Of a stretch of 64,000 nucleotides of DNA, positions 1-9,331 are shown piece by piece. Under the pieces are notes generated by a model. It made no database searches. It saw only the letters and a program-made list of their open reading frames with translations, and was not told the DNA's origin. The position numbers were made by a program, and so were the translations under genes. Each line of letters starts with the position of its first letter. The first letter of the stretch is position 1. Origin of the DNA: CAWAPS01 sp963783945 (GTDB taxonomy: Bacteria; Actinomycetota; Acidimicrobiia; Acidimicrobiales; Palsa-688); assembly GCA_963783945.1 (NCBI GenBank), contig CAWAPS010000032.1, positions 558,001 through 622,000 on the forward strand. Direction: 5' to 3'.

Positions 1-757
1 TGCTGGTGAGCTCGGCGAAGTAGGCGCACCAGTCCTCGGGGCCGACGACGTCGTCGCCTACCCAATTCACGATCGTCGCCGGCACGCTCGCCGCGGCGAG
101 CAGCCGTTCGGCCTGGACATTGATGTCGTGGTTGTGGATGGTGTTGACCTTCGTGCCGGGCGGGCCGATCCGCAACGGCTGATCGTTCACGATCGCGTCC
201 AGGTGCCGCGTGACGAGACCGCCGCGAGGTCCGTAAGCGCTGTTCATGCGGGCGATGACCACCGGCAGGTCATAGAGCCGGGCGCAGGAACGGGCCACTG
301 CCTCCTGGGCGATCTTGGAGACCGAGTAGGCGGGCAAGGTGGGGACGAGGCCCTCACCGAGGGGATCGTCCTCGACGTAGACGTGCGAGGGATCCTCGGA
401 CCGTCGGTAGACGGCAACGGCGGACATGACCAGTACGGAGCGGGCGTTCCGGCAGTGCCGCATCAGCAAGGCCGTGCCCTCGGCGTCGGTCCGCAGCGCG
501 GCGTCGAAGTCCCTACTGTCGCCGCGGTAGGTGGCAAGGTGGATCACGTGGTCGAAGTCCTCGGGCAGGTCTCCGAACTCGCCACTGGCGATGTCGACGG
601 CACGGGTCGTTGCCCCGGCGGCTTCGACCCTTTCGCGCGACACCGCGTCTGAGAACCGGGAGATACCCCACACCTCGTTGTCCGGCGCGAGGTGCTCGAC
701 CAGCGGCAAACCGATCAGGCCTCCCGCTCCCGTGACCAGAACCCTCTGACCCCGCAC
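1..757 (-). CDS. NAD-dependent epimerase/dehydratase (extended SDR), 3' end outside window
   Basis: The reverse strand is open from a GTG at 757 to the window edge, 252 codons, so the C-terminus is missing. An RBS-like GGGGAGGG lies just upstream of the GTG. The product starts VRGQRVLVTGAGGLIG: the glycine-rich NAD(P)-binding loop TGAGGLIG is at residues 9-16. The active-site YxxxK appears as YSVSK at 144-148, and an SAV/Ser element sits near 112. These mark an extended SDR that acts on nucleotide sugars or other hydroxy/keto substrates; the substrate cannot be told. No neighbour is visible on its downstream side. Family call is firm, role unknown. Confidence 0.88.
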   Translation of the reverse strand, partial: MRGQRVLVTGAGGLIGLPLVEHLAPDNEVWGISRFSDAVSRERVEAAGATTRAVDIASGEFGDLPEDFDHVIHLATYRGDSRDFDAALRTDAEGTALLMRHCRNARSVLVMSAVAVYRRSEDPSHVYVEDDPLGEGLVPTLPAYSVSKIAQEAVARSCARLYDLPVVIARMNSAYGPRGGLVTRHLDAIVNDQPLRIGPPGTKVNTIHNHDINVQAERLLAAASVPATIVNWVGDDVVGPEDWCAYFAELTS

Positions 758-1462
758 GCTCGCCCTCCCCTCAACGGCCGGCTCTGACTATCGCACAACC
801 AGCCGAACCATAAGCGGCGCATCACAACCGAATCAGCCATCGGGCGACCACAACCCGTCACGAGATCCAGGCCCGGATCCTGGCCGTGATCCTGCGCGCT
901 TCGGCGACCGGACGCTGACCAGATCGTAATGTTTGGGGTAGCCACAGTGCACCAAGCTAGAGAGCGATCGTAAAATGAGTGCCAGCTGTCCGGGGCTATG
1001 ACCTCAGACAGGGCAACTGGTTGCACGCTTAAGAGTTTGGGACGGTCAGCGGCGATCAGAGCGTTGTCGAGACCGTTCCTCGACCGCACCCCCCCCTCGC
1101 CAATCGTGATCCCCGTTTTAAACTCTGGACGGGCAGGTGCGGTAAGCCCTCACGTTCCCGACCTCATCACTCGTTCCCCGACCTCATCACCTAGACAGCA
1201 TCTGAACAGACCTAATACACGCCGAAATGCCGTTGAACTCCGCTTGCCGCCCTGAATGTGAGGCCTATAGCGTAGCCGCAGCGACATAGGGGTCGAGCCA
1301 ACGGGGCGGCGGGGATGATGTGACCGTAGCTTTCGGGGTCCTGAGTAGTAAACGAGCTATGCGCACGGCGAGACTGGCTCGAGCCATATGTTCGTTTCTC
1401 TGCATCGAGCGAGGCAGGCGCGTCATGGTGCCGCTGGCCAGTGGAAAGTGGGAGGCAGCTCC
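758..1462. other. Gene-free stretch with a 19-20 bp tandem duplication
   Basis: I see no convincing coding frame on either strand. At 1153-1191 a short unit ending in CCGACCTCATCAC is present twice in tandem (1153-1171 and 1172-1191), differing by a base or two. The stretch separates the leftward epimerase from the rightward CMD-like pseudogene, so it should hold divergent promoters, but I cannot point to clear boxes. Confidence 0.4.
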
Positions 1463-2711
1463 GTGAGCCCGGCGTCGCCTCGCGTCGCTCCCGTTCCACA
1501 GGATGAGTTCGGCGACGAGATACGTGCTGTTCTTCGCAAGGTCATGGTGTCGGCGGACCGCTACCTTTCGGGCGCGCCCGACTCGCCCGCTTTGCCCAAC
1601 TCAGTAGGCCTGATGATGAAGCACCCGAGCCTCGGCGGCGCGTTCTCGCGTACCACAAGGCCATGTTCGCCAATCCGAGCATCACGCCTCGACAGCGCGA
1701 GTTGCTGATCCTGCGCGTTAATTGGCGGACCGCCGGAGTGTACGAGTGGATCTTTCACTCGAAGACGGCAATGCAGTACGGCATCACCGAAGAGCAGTTG
1801 GAGGCGGTCTCGAGAGGACCTTCCGATGGAGCGTGGTCGTCAGTAGAGTCGGCGCTTCTCTCGGCAGCTGACCAGATGCTGGACTGGTACTACATCGACG
1901 ACGTCACGTGGTCGCGGCTGACAGAGCACTTCGACGATCGACAGTTGATCGAGATCGCGTTTGTCATCGGGACCTACGCTTTCCTTGCGATGGCCCTCAA
2001 CAGTCTGGGTCTTCAACTCGATCCCGATCTCGCGTCGACCATCGGTCAGGCGGTGCCGACCCGCGTCACGCTGAGCAGACCCCAGCAAATCGCCCCGGTG
2101 GATATCAGCCCGCGGTTCAAACTTCCGACGGTCGACAAGTTGGACGACGAACAGTGGGCCGTCCTGCGAGAAGGCCTCGGCGAGTCTGCCGATACCTATC
2201 TTTCGGTCGGTCCCGACGCACCCCGGTTACCGAACGTCCTCCGGCTGCTCATGATGCACCCGGGCCTCACTGGCAACTGGTTGGTATACACCGACGTGCT
2301 ACTGCGAGCGTCGACCGTCGATCCACGGCTCAGGGAGCTAGTGATCCTCCGGGTGTGTTGGCGAACCCGAGCGCTGTACGAGTGGCTACAGCAGTACAGT
2401 TGGCAAGACAAGTGGGTATCAAGCCCGACGAGATGGCCGCGATCGCTCGAGGCGCCGATTCCGACGTGTGGACCCCCATCGAAGGCGTTCTTCTCGCTGC
2501 CACGGACGAGATGCTCGATCAATACTGCGTCAACGATGCCACGTGGTCGATGCTGGCCGAACACTTCAACGATCAGCAGATGATGGAGATCACGTTCGTC
2601 ATCGGGACGTATGCCTGTCTCGCCATGGCGTTCAACAGCTTCGGCCTCGAACTCGACCCCCACCTTGATCCAACGGCCGCCGCGTTCCCGGGACAGAATG
2701 ACCGATGCTAG
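1463..2711 (+). pseudogene. Carboxymuconolactone-decarboxylase-like protein with duplicated domain, two frameshifts
   Basis: GTG at 1463 follows GGGAGGCAG. Read across frames, the product is about 415 residues made of two homologous halves. Each half has YLS-PD-PxLPN, an HPxL segment, RELLILRVNWRT..YEW or RELVILRVCWRT..YEW, a ..EMLDxY...TWSxLxEHF segment and EIxFVIGTYAxLAMAxNSxGLxLDP. This is the all-helical CMD/AhpD-like fold without the redox CxxC. The frame is lost near 1650, where one C appears missing before CGCGTACC, and again near 2400. Conservation on both sides of each shift means recent inactivation or sequencing error. It heads a degraded set of catabolic-type genes. Confidence 0.75.
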
Positions 2712-2714
2712 AAC

Positions 2715-3373
2715 TCATCGAGCTGTAGATCCGCCAAACGACGAAGTCCTTCGGTTCGGCCGCGCCATCATGCGCGTCGAGGGTGCTTGAGTCGTCGACG
2801 GCTCCCGGATTGGGATTGACGCGGATCGCCCGCTCCTTCCCTCGGTGGCCGTCGCGGCCATAACCGCGGAGAGTGCGGCTTGCGACGCCTCGTACGCGAG
2901 CGGCGGACCAGTCGGTCGCATTGCGGCGATCGCGGAAATGAACACTACCGAGGACATGGTCTCTACGACTGACAAGCCCGCCCGTATCGTCAGCATGGCG
3001 CCCCGGAGGTTCACGTCCATCGTGGTGTCCCACGACTCCGGTGTGCTCGCATCCCACCCTTTAGCGCCGTGGACGCCGACGCTCTAGACGATCCGGTCGA
3101 CACCACCGAGCAACTCAAACGACTTGGCCACCATTCGCTCGACGCGGGCTGACTCGGCCACGTCGGCCACGACCGTGGTCGCCCTTCCGACGTCGCGCCG
3201 GAACAGCTCGACCGTCCCATCGACACCGGGCTCATCACGACCGGCAGCAACGACGTGGGCACCCTCAGCGGCCGAGGAGGACGCCGAGGGGCCCCCCCGT
3301 TGCCTATCGGCTGTTCGGGTAAGCCGACACCGGTCTGGCCGGCACCTACGACGAGAACACGCCGTCCTGCCAT
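2715..3373 (-). pseudogene. Short-chain dehydrogenase/reductase remnant
   Basis: From an ATG at 3373 the product begins MAGRRVLVVGAGQTGVG, a degraded Rossmann loop. The frame then changes near 3290 and resumes as AEGAHVVAAGRDEPG, then VVADVAESARVERMV and LLGGVDRIV, followed by an in-frame TAG where SDRs have the N-x-G core. It continues with TTMDVNLRGAMLTIR, VVFISAIAAMRPTG and LAYEASQAAL. The catalytic YxxxK is therefore YEASQ, with lysine lost. One frameshift, one stop and loss of the catalytic Lys show real decay rather than only read error. It is convergent with the CMD-like pseudogene. Confidence 0.75.
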
Positions 3374-3479
3374 GCGGCCACCGCAGGGTGCCAAGCCCCG
3401 GGACTCCGATGGCAGTTCGTTCCGATGCGTAACGTCACCCTCTCTCGGCACGGCGATCTCGTAGCGCGCATTTCACTCT

Positions 3480-3722
3480 CCCCTCCTTTGCCGGGTAGCG
3501 CGGTGATGTGGGTGACGATCATGGTCATCTCGACGCCGGCGTCAGCAAGCGACGTTGGACCCCGCTGGCGGTCCAGCTGGCCTATCAGGCTTGACCCCAG
3601 CGTGGGGCCGTAGAGTGATGCGTCGGAAGACCGTGCGTTCGGCGACGTCGATTAACAACTCTGGAAGCGGCGTCTGCGTCAGGTTGGCACATGCAGGCCG
3701 ATCTCGGGAACGACAACTGTCA
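3480..3722 (-). pseudogene. Unrecognised degraded reading frame upstream of the SDR remnant
   Basis: Three overlapping frames read like one protein: MTVVVPEIGLHVPT at the start (ATG 3722), then LTQTPLPELLIDVAERTVFRRIT, then LYGPTLGSSLIGQL and SLADAGVEMTMIVTHITALP. I do not recognise the family. The frames join at about 3680 and 3630. It lies directly upstream of the SDR remnant on the same strand, so both may once have formed one operon. Coding origin is inferred only from amino-acid composition and continuity. Confidence 0.3.
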
Positions 3723-3942
3723 TGCCGGCCAATCCGGAGCGGCGAGAGTCTCGCAGCGGCGGCGCTGACCCAGCTGCGATTTGGCTCCGTCGTCGCTCCG
3801 ACTACATCGTTTGGCTGGAATCAAGGCGGCCGGCGCGCTGATGTCCAGGCTCTTGGTAATGACATGCCGCTCCGGATTTGCTGAATGCTGAGCGACCGTC
3901 TAGCATTATCGTAGTGGAGCAAAACGTTCGGATCATCGACGT

Positions 3943-4314
3943 CTGGCCGTCACCGGCGTCTCCCACGTCGAGTTCCACGCCTCGGACATCGATGTCAGTA
4001 TTGCCTGGTATGCGACGGTCGTGGGCTTTTATGCAGGTCAAAGCCGGGCCCGGTAGACGCGCTCAGCTTGCTCCAGAGAGCGACGCGTTCAGGCTCGGCC
4101 TCACGAAGACCGACCCAGCCGATGTGCACGAAGGGTTCGGCCACCTGGCGATCGCTCTGGGGAGCATGGATGTGCTGACGGGTGGGTCGAGCACCTCGAC
4201 GCGATTGGTTTCCCGCACACTGCGATCAACGAGAACCCCTATCGGCCCGGCGAGTTCTCCATCGACGTCATCGACCCCGACGGGCACGAAATCGAGTTGA
4301 TCTTCGAGCCATGA
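3943..4314 (+). pseudogene. VOC (glyoxalase/extradiol dioxygenase) family remnant
   Basis: Three frames join into one VOC domain: LAVTGVSHVEFHASDIDVSIAWYATVVGFY (the typical start with a metal-ligand His and the W/FY pattern), then RLGLTKTDPADVHEGFGHLAIAL, then VEHLDAIGFPHTAINENPYRPGE and FSIDVIDPDGHEIELIFEP, ending with TGA at 4312-4314. The closing DPDGHxIEL is the hallmark of the fold, with the last Glu a metal ligand. Two frameshifts lie near 4035 and 4190. The intact ancestor would be about 125 residues, normal for the family. Substrate cannot be told. Confidence 0.75.
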
Positions 4315-4444
4315 TTCGGATGGCGCCCAGATCGCAGATCTCCCCTGATGCCTGCCGTCCATCCGAAGCGGGCTGCCTCTCTGGGTGCAGTTTTAATGTC
4401 CAACCGCATAGCATACGGAGCGCGGGCCGCGCTCGAGGGGAGGT

Positions 4445-5218
4445 GTGGTCTTGGCATGGCATCCACGGATCTCCGTTTGCGAGGTGTGTTCGGGGTTGAT
4501 CCCGTTCGTGGACGAGGTCGGGTTCTGGAGGGAGCTCGGAGTCGAGAACGTCGGGATGGTCTTCACCCAGCTCGAGCCGATCGGTTGGGACACCGCGCTG
4601 GTGGCCGGGAGTGGATTTCGGGTGTCGAACGTCGTGTGCTCGCAGCGCACCGCGTTCGAGTGTCTTGAGTTCGGAGCGGCGATGGGCGCGGACGTGGTGT
4701 GGCTCGGATCTTCGGGGAGCATCGGTTCGCGAACATGGGAGGAGGCCGCCGACGACTTCGGCGAGCGGATCGCGCCGGTGGTGGCGCGGGCCGGTGAACT
4801 GGGTATGGTGTTTGCGATCCAGCCGACGAACTCGTTGCGGCTCGATATCAGTTTCCTGTACACGTTTCGTGACGCGTTGACCGTCGCCCGTGCGATCGGG
4901 TCGGGTGTGGTGCTGGAGTTGGAGTGTTGCTGGCATGAGCCCGAGCTCGAAAAGCGCGTGCGGGAGAACATCGACCGGGTCGCGCTGGTCCAAATCGACG
5001 ATGTCAGGTTCGGCGACACGTGGTCGCCCAACCGGTCTGTTATCGGCGACGGGGACATGCCGTTGGAGCGTCTGCTGGCGATGATTCTGGACGCCGGTTA
5101 CGAGGGTATGTTCGACCTCGAGTTGATCGGCCCTCGGATCGAGGCGGAAGGCTATCGATCCGCCACTCGGCGCAGCCTCGAACGTGCCAGCGAGATCCTC
5201 GACCGGCTCGGCGCCTGA
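4445..5218 (+). CDS. Sugar-phosphate isomerase/epimerase-like TIM-barrel protein
   Basis: GTG at 4445 directly follows GAGGGGAGGT, a strong ribosome site. The 257-residue product has the xylose-isomerase/AP-endonuclease-2 TIM-barrel pattern: strand-like blocks ending VVWLGSSG, FAIQPTNS (EP-like position), VVLELECCW, VALVQIDDVRFGD and YEGMFDLELIGP, with acidic residues where the divalent metal would bind. Such proteins isomerise or dehydrate sugars, inositols or unrelated small molecules in the cytosol. Start and stop are clean and the frame is intact, unlike its upstream neighbours. It is followed after 14 bp by the NTF2-like gene, so the two are probably one transcript. Confidence 0.85.
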   Translation: MVLAWHPRISVCEVCSGLIPFVDEVGFWRELGVENVGMVFTQLEPIGWDTALVAGSGFRVSNVVCSQRTAFECLEFGAAMGADVVWLGSSGSIGSRTWEEAADDFGERIAPVVARAGELGMVFAIQPTNSLRLDISFLYTFRDALTVARAIGSGVVLELECCWHEPELEKRVRENIDRVALVQIDDVRFGDTWSPNRSVIGDGDMPLERLLAMILDAGYEGMFDLELIGPRIEAEGYRSATRRSLERASEILDRLGA

Positions 5219-5232
5219 AAGGGGAACAATCG

Positions 5233-5793
5233 GTGAGTGATGAGGTGCCCTGGCCGTCTGTGACCGCAGCGTTTGGGCGCGGCGTGACCCAAGTCGAGAC
5301 CGACATGGTCGCCCTTCTCGACCAAAGCGACGATCCGGTCCGGCGCGGCATGCTGAGCTGCTTTGTCGACCATTGGCATTCCGAATTCGTCGAGTTCGAC
5401 ATTGACGCGCTGATGGGAACGCTGGTTCCACAACCCGAGTACCAGTACTTCGGTCCGACACCGATGCGGACCGAATTCTCCGGCCAAACCGCGGTGCGGG
5501 ACTACTACCTCGCGACCGCCGGCGCCGGCGCCGCGGCGCAGACGTCATTCGAGTGCAGTCACGTTCTGTTCGGCAACGACGCCATGGCGCTGGAGGGCTG
5601 GACGCTCATGAAGCTGTCGTCTGATTCGTTGGGATTGTTCGACCGGCCCGAAGCGATCGACGTGACCCGGAGCGGGATCATCCGGCTCCCGACATACTCA
5701 CTCCTGCCATTCCGCGATGGTCTGATGGTCGGCGAACGGGTCTACTTCGATGGACCCATTACCGAGGATCACATCGTCTACGCCCCATCCTGA
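5233..5793 (+). CDS. NTF2/SnoaL-like fold protein
   Basis: GTG at 5233 follows AAAGGGGAA by a few bases and lies 14 bp after the TIM-barrel gene. The 186-residue product carries the pattern FVDHWHSEFVEFDIDALMGTLVPQPEYQYFG...GQTAVRDYYLATAG, typical of the cone-shaped NTF2-like fold used by small isomerases, dehydratases and cyclases. Coupling to a TIM-barrel isomerase suggests a two-step small-molecule conversion; this is inference. No signal peptide or membrane segment. Frame intact. Confidence 0.78.
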   Translation: MSDEVPWPSVTAAFGRGVTQVETDMVALLDQSDDPVRRGMLSCFVDHWHSEFVEFDIDALMGTLVPQPEYQYFGPTPMRTEFSGQTAVRDYYLATAGAGAAAQTSFECSHVLFGNDAMALEGWTLMKLSSDSLGLFDRPEAIDVTRSGIIRLPTYSLLPFRDGLMVGERVYFDGPITEDHIVYAPS

Positions 5794-5869
5794 CAGCGCG
5801 CGGCGCAGCAGCGGTCCTGTAACCCCGTGGTCAGGGTCGGCCCTCGTCGGGTTGAGGATCAGTCACGCC

Positions 5870-6460
5870 TCAGAAAAGCAGGCAGGAGCAGGCGCGATCG
5901 ACCGGAATGATGGCCCCGCTGATAAACGACGTCCGGTTGGACTCGAGGAACGACGCTAGCCGGACCACCTCGTGAGGTTCGGCCCATGCGCCCGCGCGGG
6001 AATTTCTGCGCGAGTTCGGAGATGTGCTGGGTGACGGAAGAGCCCAGGCGACCCTCGGTAGGGATCATGCCAGGGACAGATCGCATTGGCGCGGATGCCG
6101 AGCTGCCGTACTCCCTCGCCGCAGCCGTGGTCACCGCGATGACACCGCCCTGCGCCGCCGAGTACACGCTCATGGCGAGCGCCGCGTTGAGTCCAGCGAG
6201 CCGCGACCTGTGATGATCGACTCGCCGCCGGATTCGAGGATCGCACAGATGGCGTGCTTGGTCCCGAGGAGCCTTCAGCGCAGGTCGACGTCCATGCCCC
6301 GGGCTTACGGCGCGTGTCGAGCTCGGCCTGGGACTCCCTTTCGGCGCCGCTTATGTCAGCGGCGGGCGCCCGGGCGTCCTCACCCACGAGCACCCTCGTC
6401 GTTGCCTTGGCGATTCACGACCCTGCGCCGGTGCTGACCGCGAGCGGCGGTCGACTCACC
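5870..6460 (-). pseudogene. Short-chain dehydrogenase remnant with stop in the Rossmann loop
   Basis: Pieces in three frames spell an SDR: VSTGAGS*IAKAT (NAD loop TGxxxGIG with a TGA where the second Gly belongs), VLVGEDARAPAADISGAE, ICAILESGGESIITG, SVYSAAQGGVIAVTTAAAREYG (YxxxK is YSAAQ, Lys lost), LGIRANAICPGMIPTEGRLGS and, after another shift, WAEPHEVVRLASFLES and FISGAIIPVDRA, ending TGA at 5870. In-frame stop, shortened N-terminal half, loss of the catalytic Lys and several frameshifts make it a true pseudogene. It is convergent with the NTF2-like gene. Confidence 0.78.
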
Positions 6461-6559
6461 CATCTACGCTGCTGGGCCCACGCAAGGTCCGGGGCGACTG
6501 CAGAGCACAGCGACCGGGAACCGTCGATTTCCCTCCTCGATCACTGCTCTCAAGCGCGC

Positions 6560-7003
6560 TCAGGCGTATTTCAGTTGGTATGTCGGGACTTGCTCCCCGA
6601 CGATCCGAACGTTGCCCGCGGACGAGACCTGCACGAAATAGCGCACGTTGTGGATCGAGTTCGCGCGGTATGGGGCTGGGCTCTCGAGCAGGTACGAAAC
6701 CTGCGTGGTGTCGACAATTACCGCGTCGCCGTCGGCGAAGGCCCGGACGTTGCTCACCACGTGGCAGGCCCGTCGCCCCAAACCTGCTGCTGAGTTGCGC
6801 ATGATCGAGTCCCGAAGCGCTTCCTTTCCTCTCGCGACTGTTCCGTTCGCGCCCTCAAGCAGGAAATCATCCGTGTAGAGCTCGAGTGCGCCTTCGATGT
6901 CCCCGGCGTCGAGCCGCGCCACCGCCTCGATGACCACGAACTGGGCCGCAGCAAGCAGAGCGAGCTCAGCGGCGTCCGGCACGTGTCCAGCGTCCTCGGC
7001 CAT
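6560..7003 (-). CDS. SnoaL-like (NTF2-fold) protein
   Basis: I start at ATG 7003 because AAGGAG lies at the correct distance; an upstream in-frame ATG at 7072 has no such site. The 147-residue product contains EAVARLDAGDIEGALELYTDDFLLEGANGTVARGKEALRDSI and a C-terminal RYFVQVSSAGNVRIVGEQV, matching SnoaL-like polyketide-cyclase/isomerase folds. No catalytic assignment can be made. Intact, soluble, single domain. It lies upstream of the SDR remnant on the same strand and may once have shared its transcript. Confidence 0.8.
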   Translation of the reverse strand: MAEDAGHVPDAAELALLAAAQFVVIEAVARLDAGDIEGALELYTDDFLLEGANGTVARGKEALRDSIMRNSAAGLGRRACHVVSNVRAFADGDAVIVDTTQVSYLLESPAPYRANSIHNVRYFVQVSSAGNVRIVGEQVPTYQLKYA

Positions 7004-7269
7004 GATCACTCCTTCGTTGGGTTGCGATCGTCGGTTGATCCGCCGGCGGGTTCGGAGCCGACGAACAACCACCGAGCTCGACCCTTGCTAGCCATCGTGA
7101 CGGACACTATGCATTCACTTCGTGTTCTTGTGCAAGTGCATAGCGAACAGGGCGAGCGACGCCCACTCGGGGAAGTCTCGTGCCAGTGGAGCTCGACCTG
7201 ATCGTTGTGGTGAGCGACGAATCGCCACATGTAGTCAGCGACGAATCGCCACCTTGATAGAGGCTGGCA
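7004..7269. other. Spacer with a short direct repeat
   Basis: No gene is seen. The 17-base unit CAGCGACGAATCGCCAC occurs in near-tandem form at about 7212-7252, the first copy differing at its first bases. It lies between two divergent units and could be a binding-site pair, but there is nothing else to support that. Confidence 0.3.
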
Positions 7270-7802
7270 GCCGAAACCGGGAGGTGGAGTGGGGGTCGAC
7301 CTCCTGCCCAAAGGCGGCAGGCAGCCGATCCGTGCACCGGCTCGGGCGCCGTCGCTGTAGCCATGCGCAACGCAGCCCGACGCTCGCGACGAGGCAACCG
7401 ATATCGACGCCAGCGCCTGTCGCCGCGCAGCGAGGAACGACGTCGAGGCTTACGATGGCCGCCTCGGGGATCCGACCGACCGATCTGATCGCCAAGTTCG
7501 ACGTCGTGGTCGCCGTGGTCCCTTGCGTCCCAATCGATGAGATCATCTTCTTACCCGGCGATGCACGCCGGTACGAGCGACGCGTGGCTTTCGACAGTCG
7601 AATGACCGGCATCAAGTTACTGGAGCAAACGATTGTGTCAAGCACTCGCTTGCTCCATATGGGTGGTTCTCTGGTCCTAGAACTCGGCGGCAAACAGGGC
7701 GAGCAGTTGGCGCCAGTACTCCGAACGGCAGGATTCGATCTCGTCGAGCGCCTCGTTGACTGCGAAGACGACCTCCGAGGCGTGGATGGCCGAGTCGCGT
7801 AG
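7270..7802 (+). pseudogene. PrmC/HemK-like SAM methyltransferase remnant
   Basis: Motif I survives as DPCTGSGAVAVAM (from about 7325), followed in another frame by ATDIDASACRRAARNDVEAYDG (motif II acidic loop) and, after a shift near 7480, by FDVVVAVVPCVPIDEIIFLP and LLHMGGSLVLELG. In active glutamine-N5 methyltransferases the FDVVVANPPY segment holds the NPPY active site; here it reads VVPC, so catalytic residues are gone. Stop at 7800-7802. Two frame changes plus the lost motif make it a decayed gene. It has no obvious partner (no prfA-like gene nearby). Confidence 0.65.
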
Positions 7803-8157
7803 CGATCAAGCAGCTCCCTACTGCTGGAGAGATACTGCCCCGAAGCATCACCCAAAAATGTCTCCAAAGTCCAGAGGTGGAACATCCCCGACCGCCGGGG
7901 CCGAGGCGGTTATGGCGTGGCCGCGGCCACCGGACTTAGTTTGGGCAAAAGGTACCTATCGCCGATTTCGCGTGCCTTGCGGGTTTCTCCAGCCGCGTCG
8001 TTATGCAGACACGTTAACGGGCAGCCAAGCTACCGTCGCTGGCCCGCGCAGGTTGATGGGCGGGGACGTCCGCTAAGTGGCGACGAGGGTTCAGCCGGTG
8101 CCACTGCCGGTCTGCAGAAGGTCGTCATCGGCCCTCAGCGGCCGACCTATTGTCCCA

Positions 8158-8706
8158 TCAGAAGATGAACGGCAAGAGCATCTTGGTCCTGCGCTGGTAC
8201 GTCGGGTAGGCGTCAGGGAACTGCGTGGTCAGGTAGCGCTCCTCGACGGTCGCGCTGTAGGCGAAGTAGACGCCGGCCACGGCGACGACGATCAGCCATT
8301 TCCAACTCAGCGCTACCGCGGTGCCGGCACCTGCGACCAGCACGCCCGAGTAGATCGGGTGGCGGACCAGGCGGTAGGGGCCGCTGGTCACCAACTCTGG
8401 CTCATCCTTCTGTGCCATCGGGGTGCCCCAGTTGCGCCCGATGTGCAACCGGGCCCACACCGCGAATCCCAACCCCATAGCGAACAGGACGAGCCCGAGG
8501 CCAGCGCGCCACGGATCCGTGTTGACGCCGTAGTCCCGGAAGGCCCCCAGGCGAACCAAGATGATCACCAGGACGACAATCGCCGCCCGGATACGGAACT
8601 CGCGCGACCACGAGACGCGAAGCCTCTTGATAAAGAAGGCCGCCACGAGCCAGTACAGCCAGAACGTCCCCCAGCCGATGGCGAAGACGAGCTCGACGGC
8701 TCTCAT
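8158..8706 (-). CDS. Isoprenylcysteine carboxyl methyltransferase-like membrane protein
   Basis: ATG at 8706 gives 182 residues with four or five hydrophobic helices (about 5-26, 40-54, 69-87, 121-150). The family signature is complete: GPYRLVRHPIYSG with RHP at 115-117, and VEERYLTTQFPDAYPTYQRRTKMLLP with the EER at 155-157, which bind SAM in the membrane. Bacterial members methylate small or lipid substrates rather than prenylated proteins. Intact and monocistronic as far as can be seen. Family call is good, substrate unknown. Confidence 0.85.
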   Translation of the reverse strand: MRAVELVFAIGWGTFWLYWLVAAFFIKRLRVSWSREFRIRAAIVVLVIILVRLGAFRDYGVNTDPWRAGLGLVLFAMGLGFAVWARLHIGRNWGTPMAQKDEPELVTSGPYRLVRHPIYSGVLVAGAGTAVALSWKWLIVVAVAGVYFAYSATVEERYLTTQFPDAYPTYQRRTKMLLPFIF

Positions 8707-8896
8707 CGTGACTCAGACTGTCACAGTTCCGCCCATGATCTGGCGCGTGAGGCCTCCTGGAGGGTCACGGCCGGGGGTCAAGCTCGGGGGCTGGCGGGAG
8801 TGGGGCCTGGCCACATCCAGACGTGACGTTTCTCCGACGTAGAGCTCAGGGCGCCCAGAACTGCGATGCAGAATCTCGGGGCCGCCAGGCTGCAAG

Positions 8897-9312
8897 GTGC
8901 GCCCGATCGACTGGTCGGCGCTCGTCCTCGACGGCAGCGGGGAGCACCGAAGGTACGCTTGCCGCTTCCTGTCGACGTGGGCGAGGCGCTGGCCGCCTAC
9001 TTGGAGCATGGGCGGCCGCCCGCAGCGGAGCGAGCGCTGTTCGTGGCGGCGCACCGGCCGTGGAGGGGGTTGTCGTATTCCACTATCTGGCTGGCCGTGA
9101 ACCAGGCGGGGATCGCACCGGTGGGCGCGCATCGGCTTCGCCACAGCGCGGCGACGGCCATGTTGCGGGCCGGTGCCTCACTGGAGGAGGTCGCCCGGGT
9201 GCTCCGACCGCGCAGCACCCAGGTAACCGCCCTCTACGCCAAGGTGGACTTCGTGGCGTTATCGGCGGTCCGACGTTCGGGGCGCAGGATCTGCGCCGCA
9301 ACCGTTAGCTGA
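8897..9312 (+). pseudogene. Tyrosine recombinase (phage-type integrase), C-terminal half only
   Basis: The frame reads KVRLPLPVDVGEALAAYL, LFVAAHRPWRGLSYSTIWLAV, GAHRLRHSAATAML (the HxLRH catalytic box) and VTALYAKVDFVAL with the nucleophilic Tyr. The N-terminal core-binding domain and the first catalytic Arg are absent; a preceding piece IDWSALVLDGSGEHRRY lies in another frame, so a frameshift lies near 8955. A 5'-truncated, inactive recombinase. Its 43-bp segment around 8925-8965 recurs inverted at 14545-14590, and its 3' tail recurs at 37.5 and 55.3 kb. No catalytic function is expected from this copy. Confidence 0.8.
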
Positions 9313-9331
9313 GCGAAGTTCCATAGCCGTC
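9268..9331 (-). repeat. R2 repeat, copy 1 (recombinase 3' tail)
   Basis: The end of the recombinase gene and about 20 bp beyond it recur at 37465-37572 and 55234-55342 in opposite orientation. The conserved core reads GACGGCTATRGAACTTCGC followed a few bases later by GCTAAC; GAACGTCGG then lies 44 bases from the core here and in the 55-kb copy. Because the core lies just after the stop codon, it may be the 3' region or terminator of a family of related recombinase genes. Confidence 0.6.
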
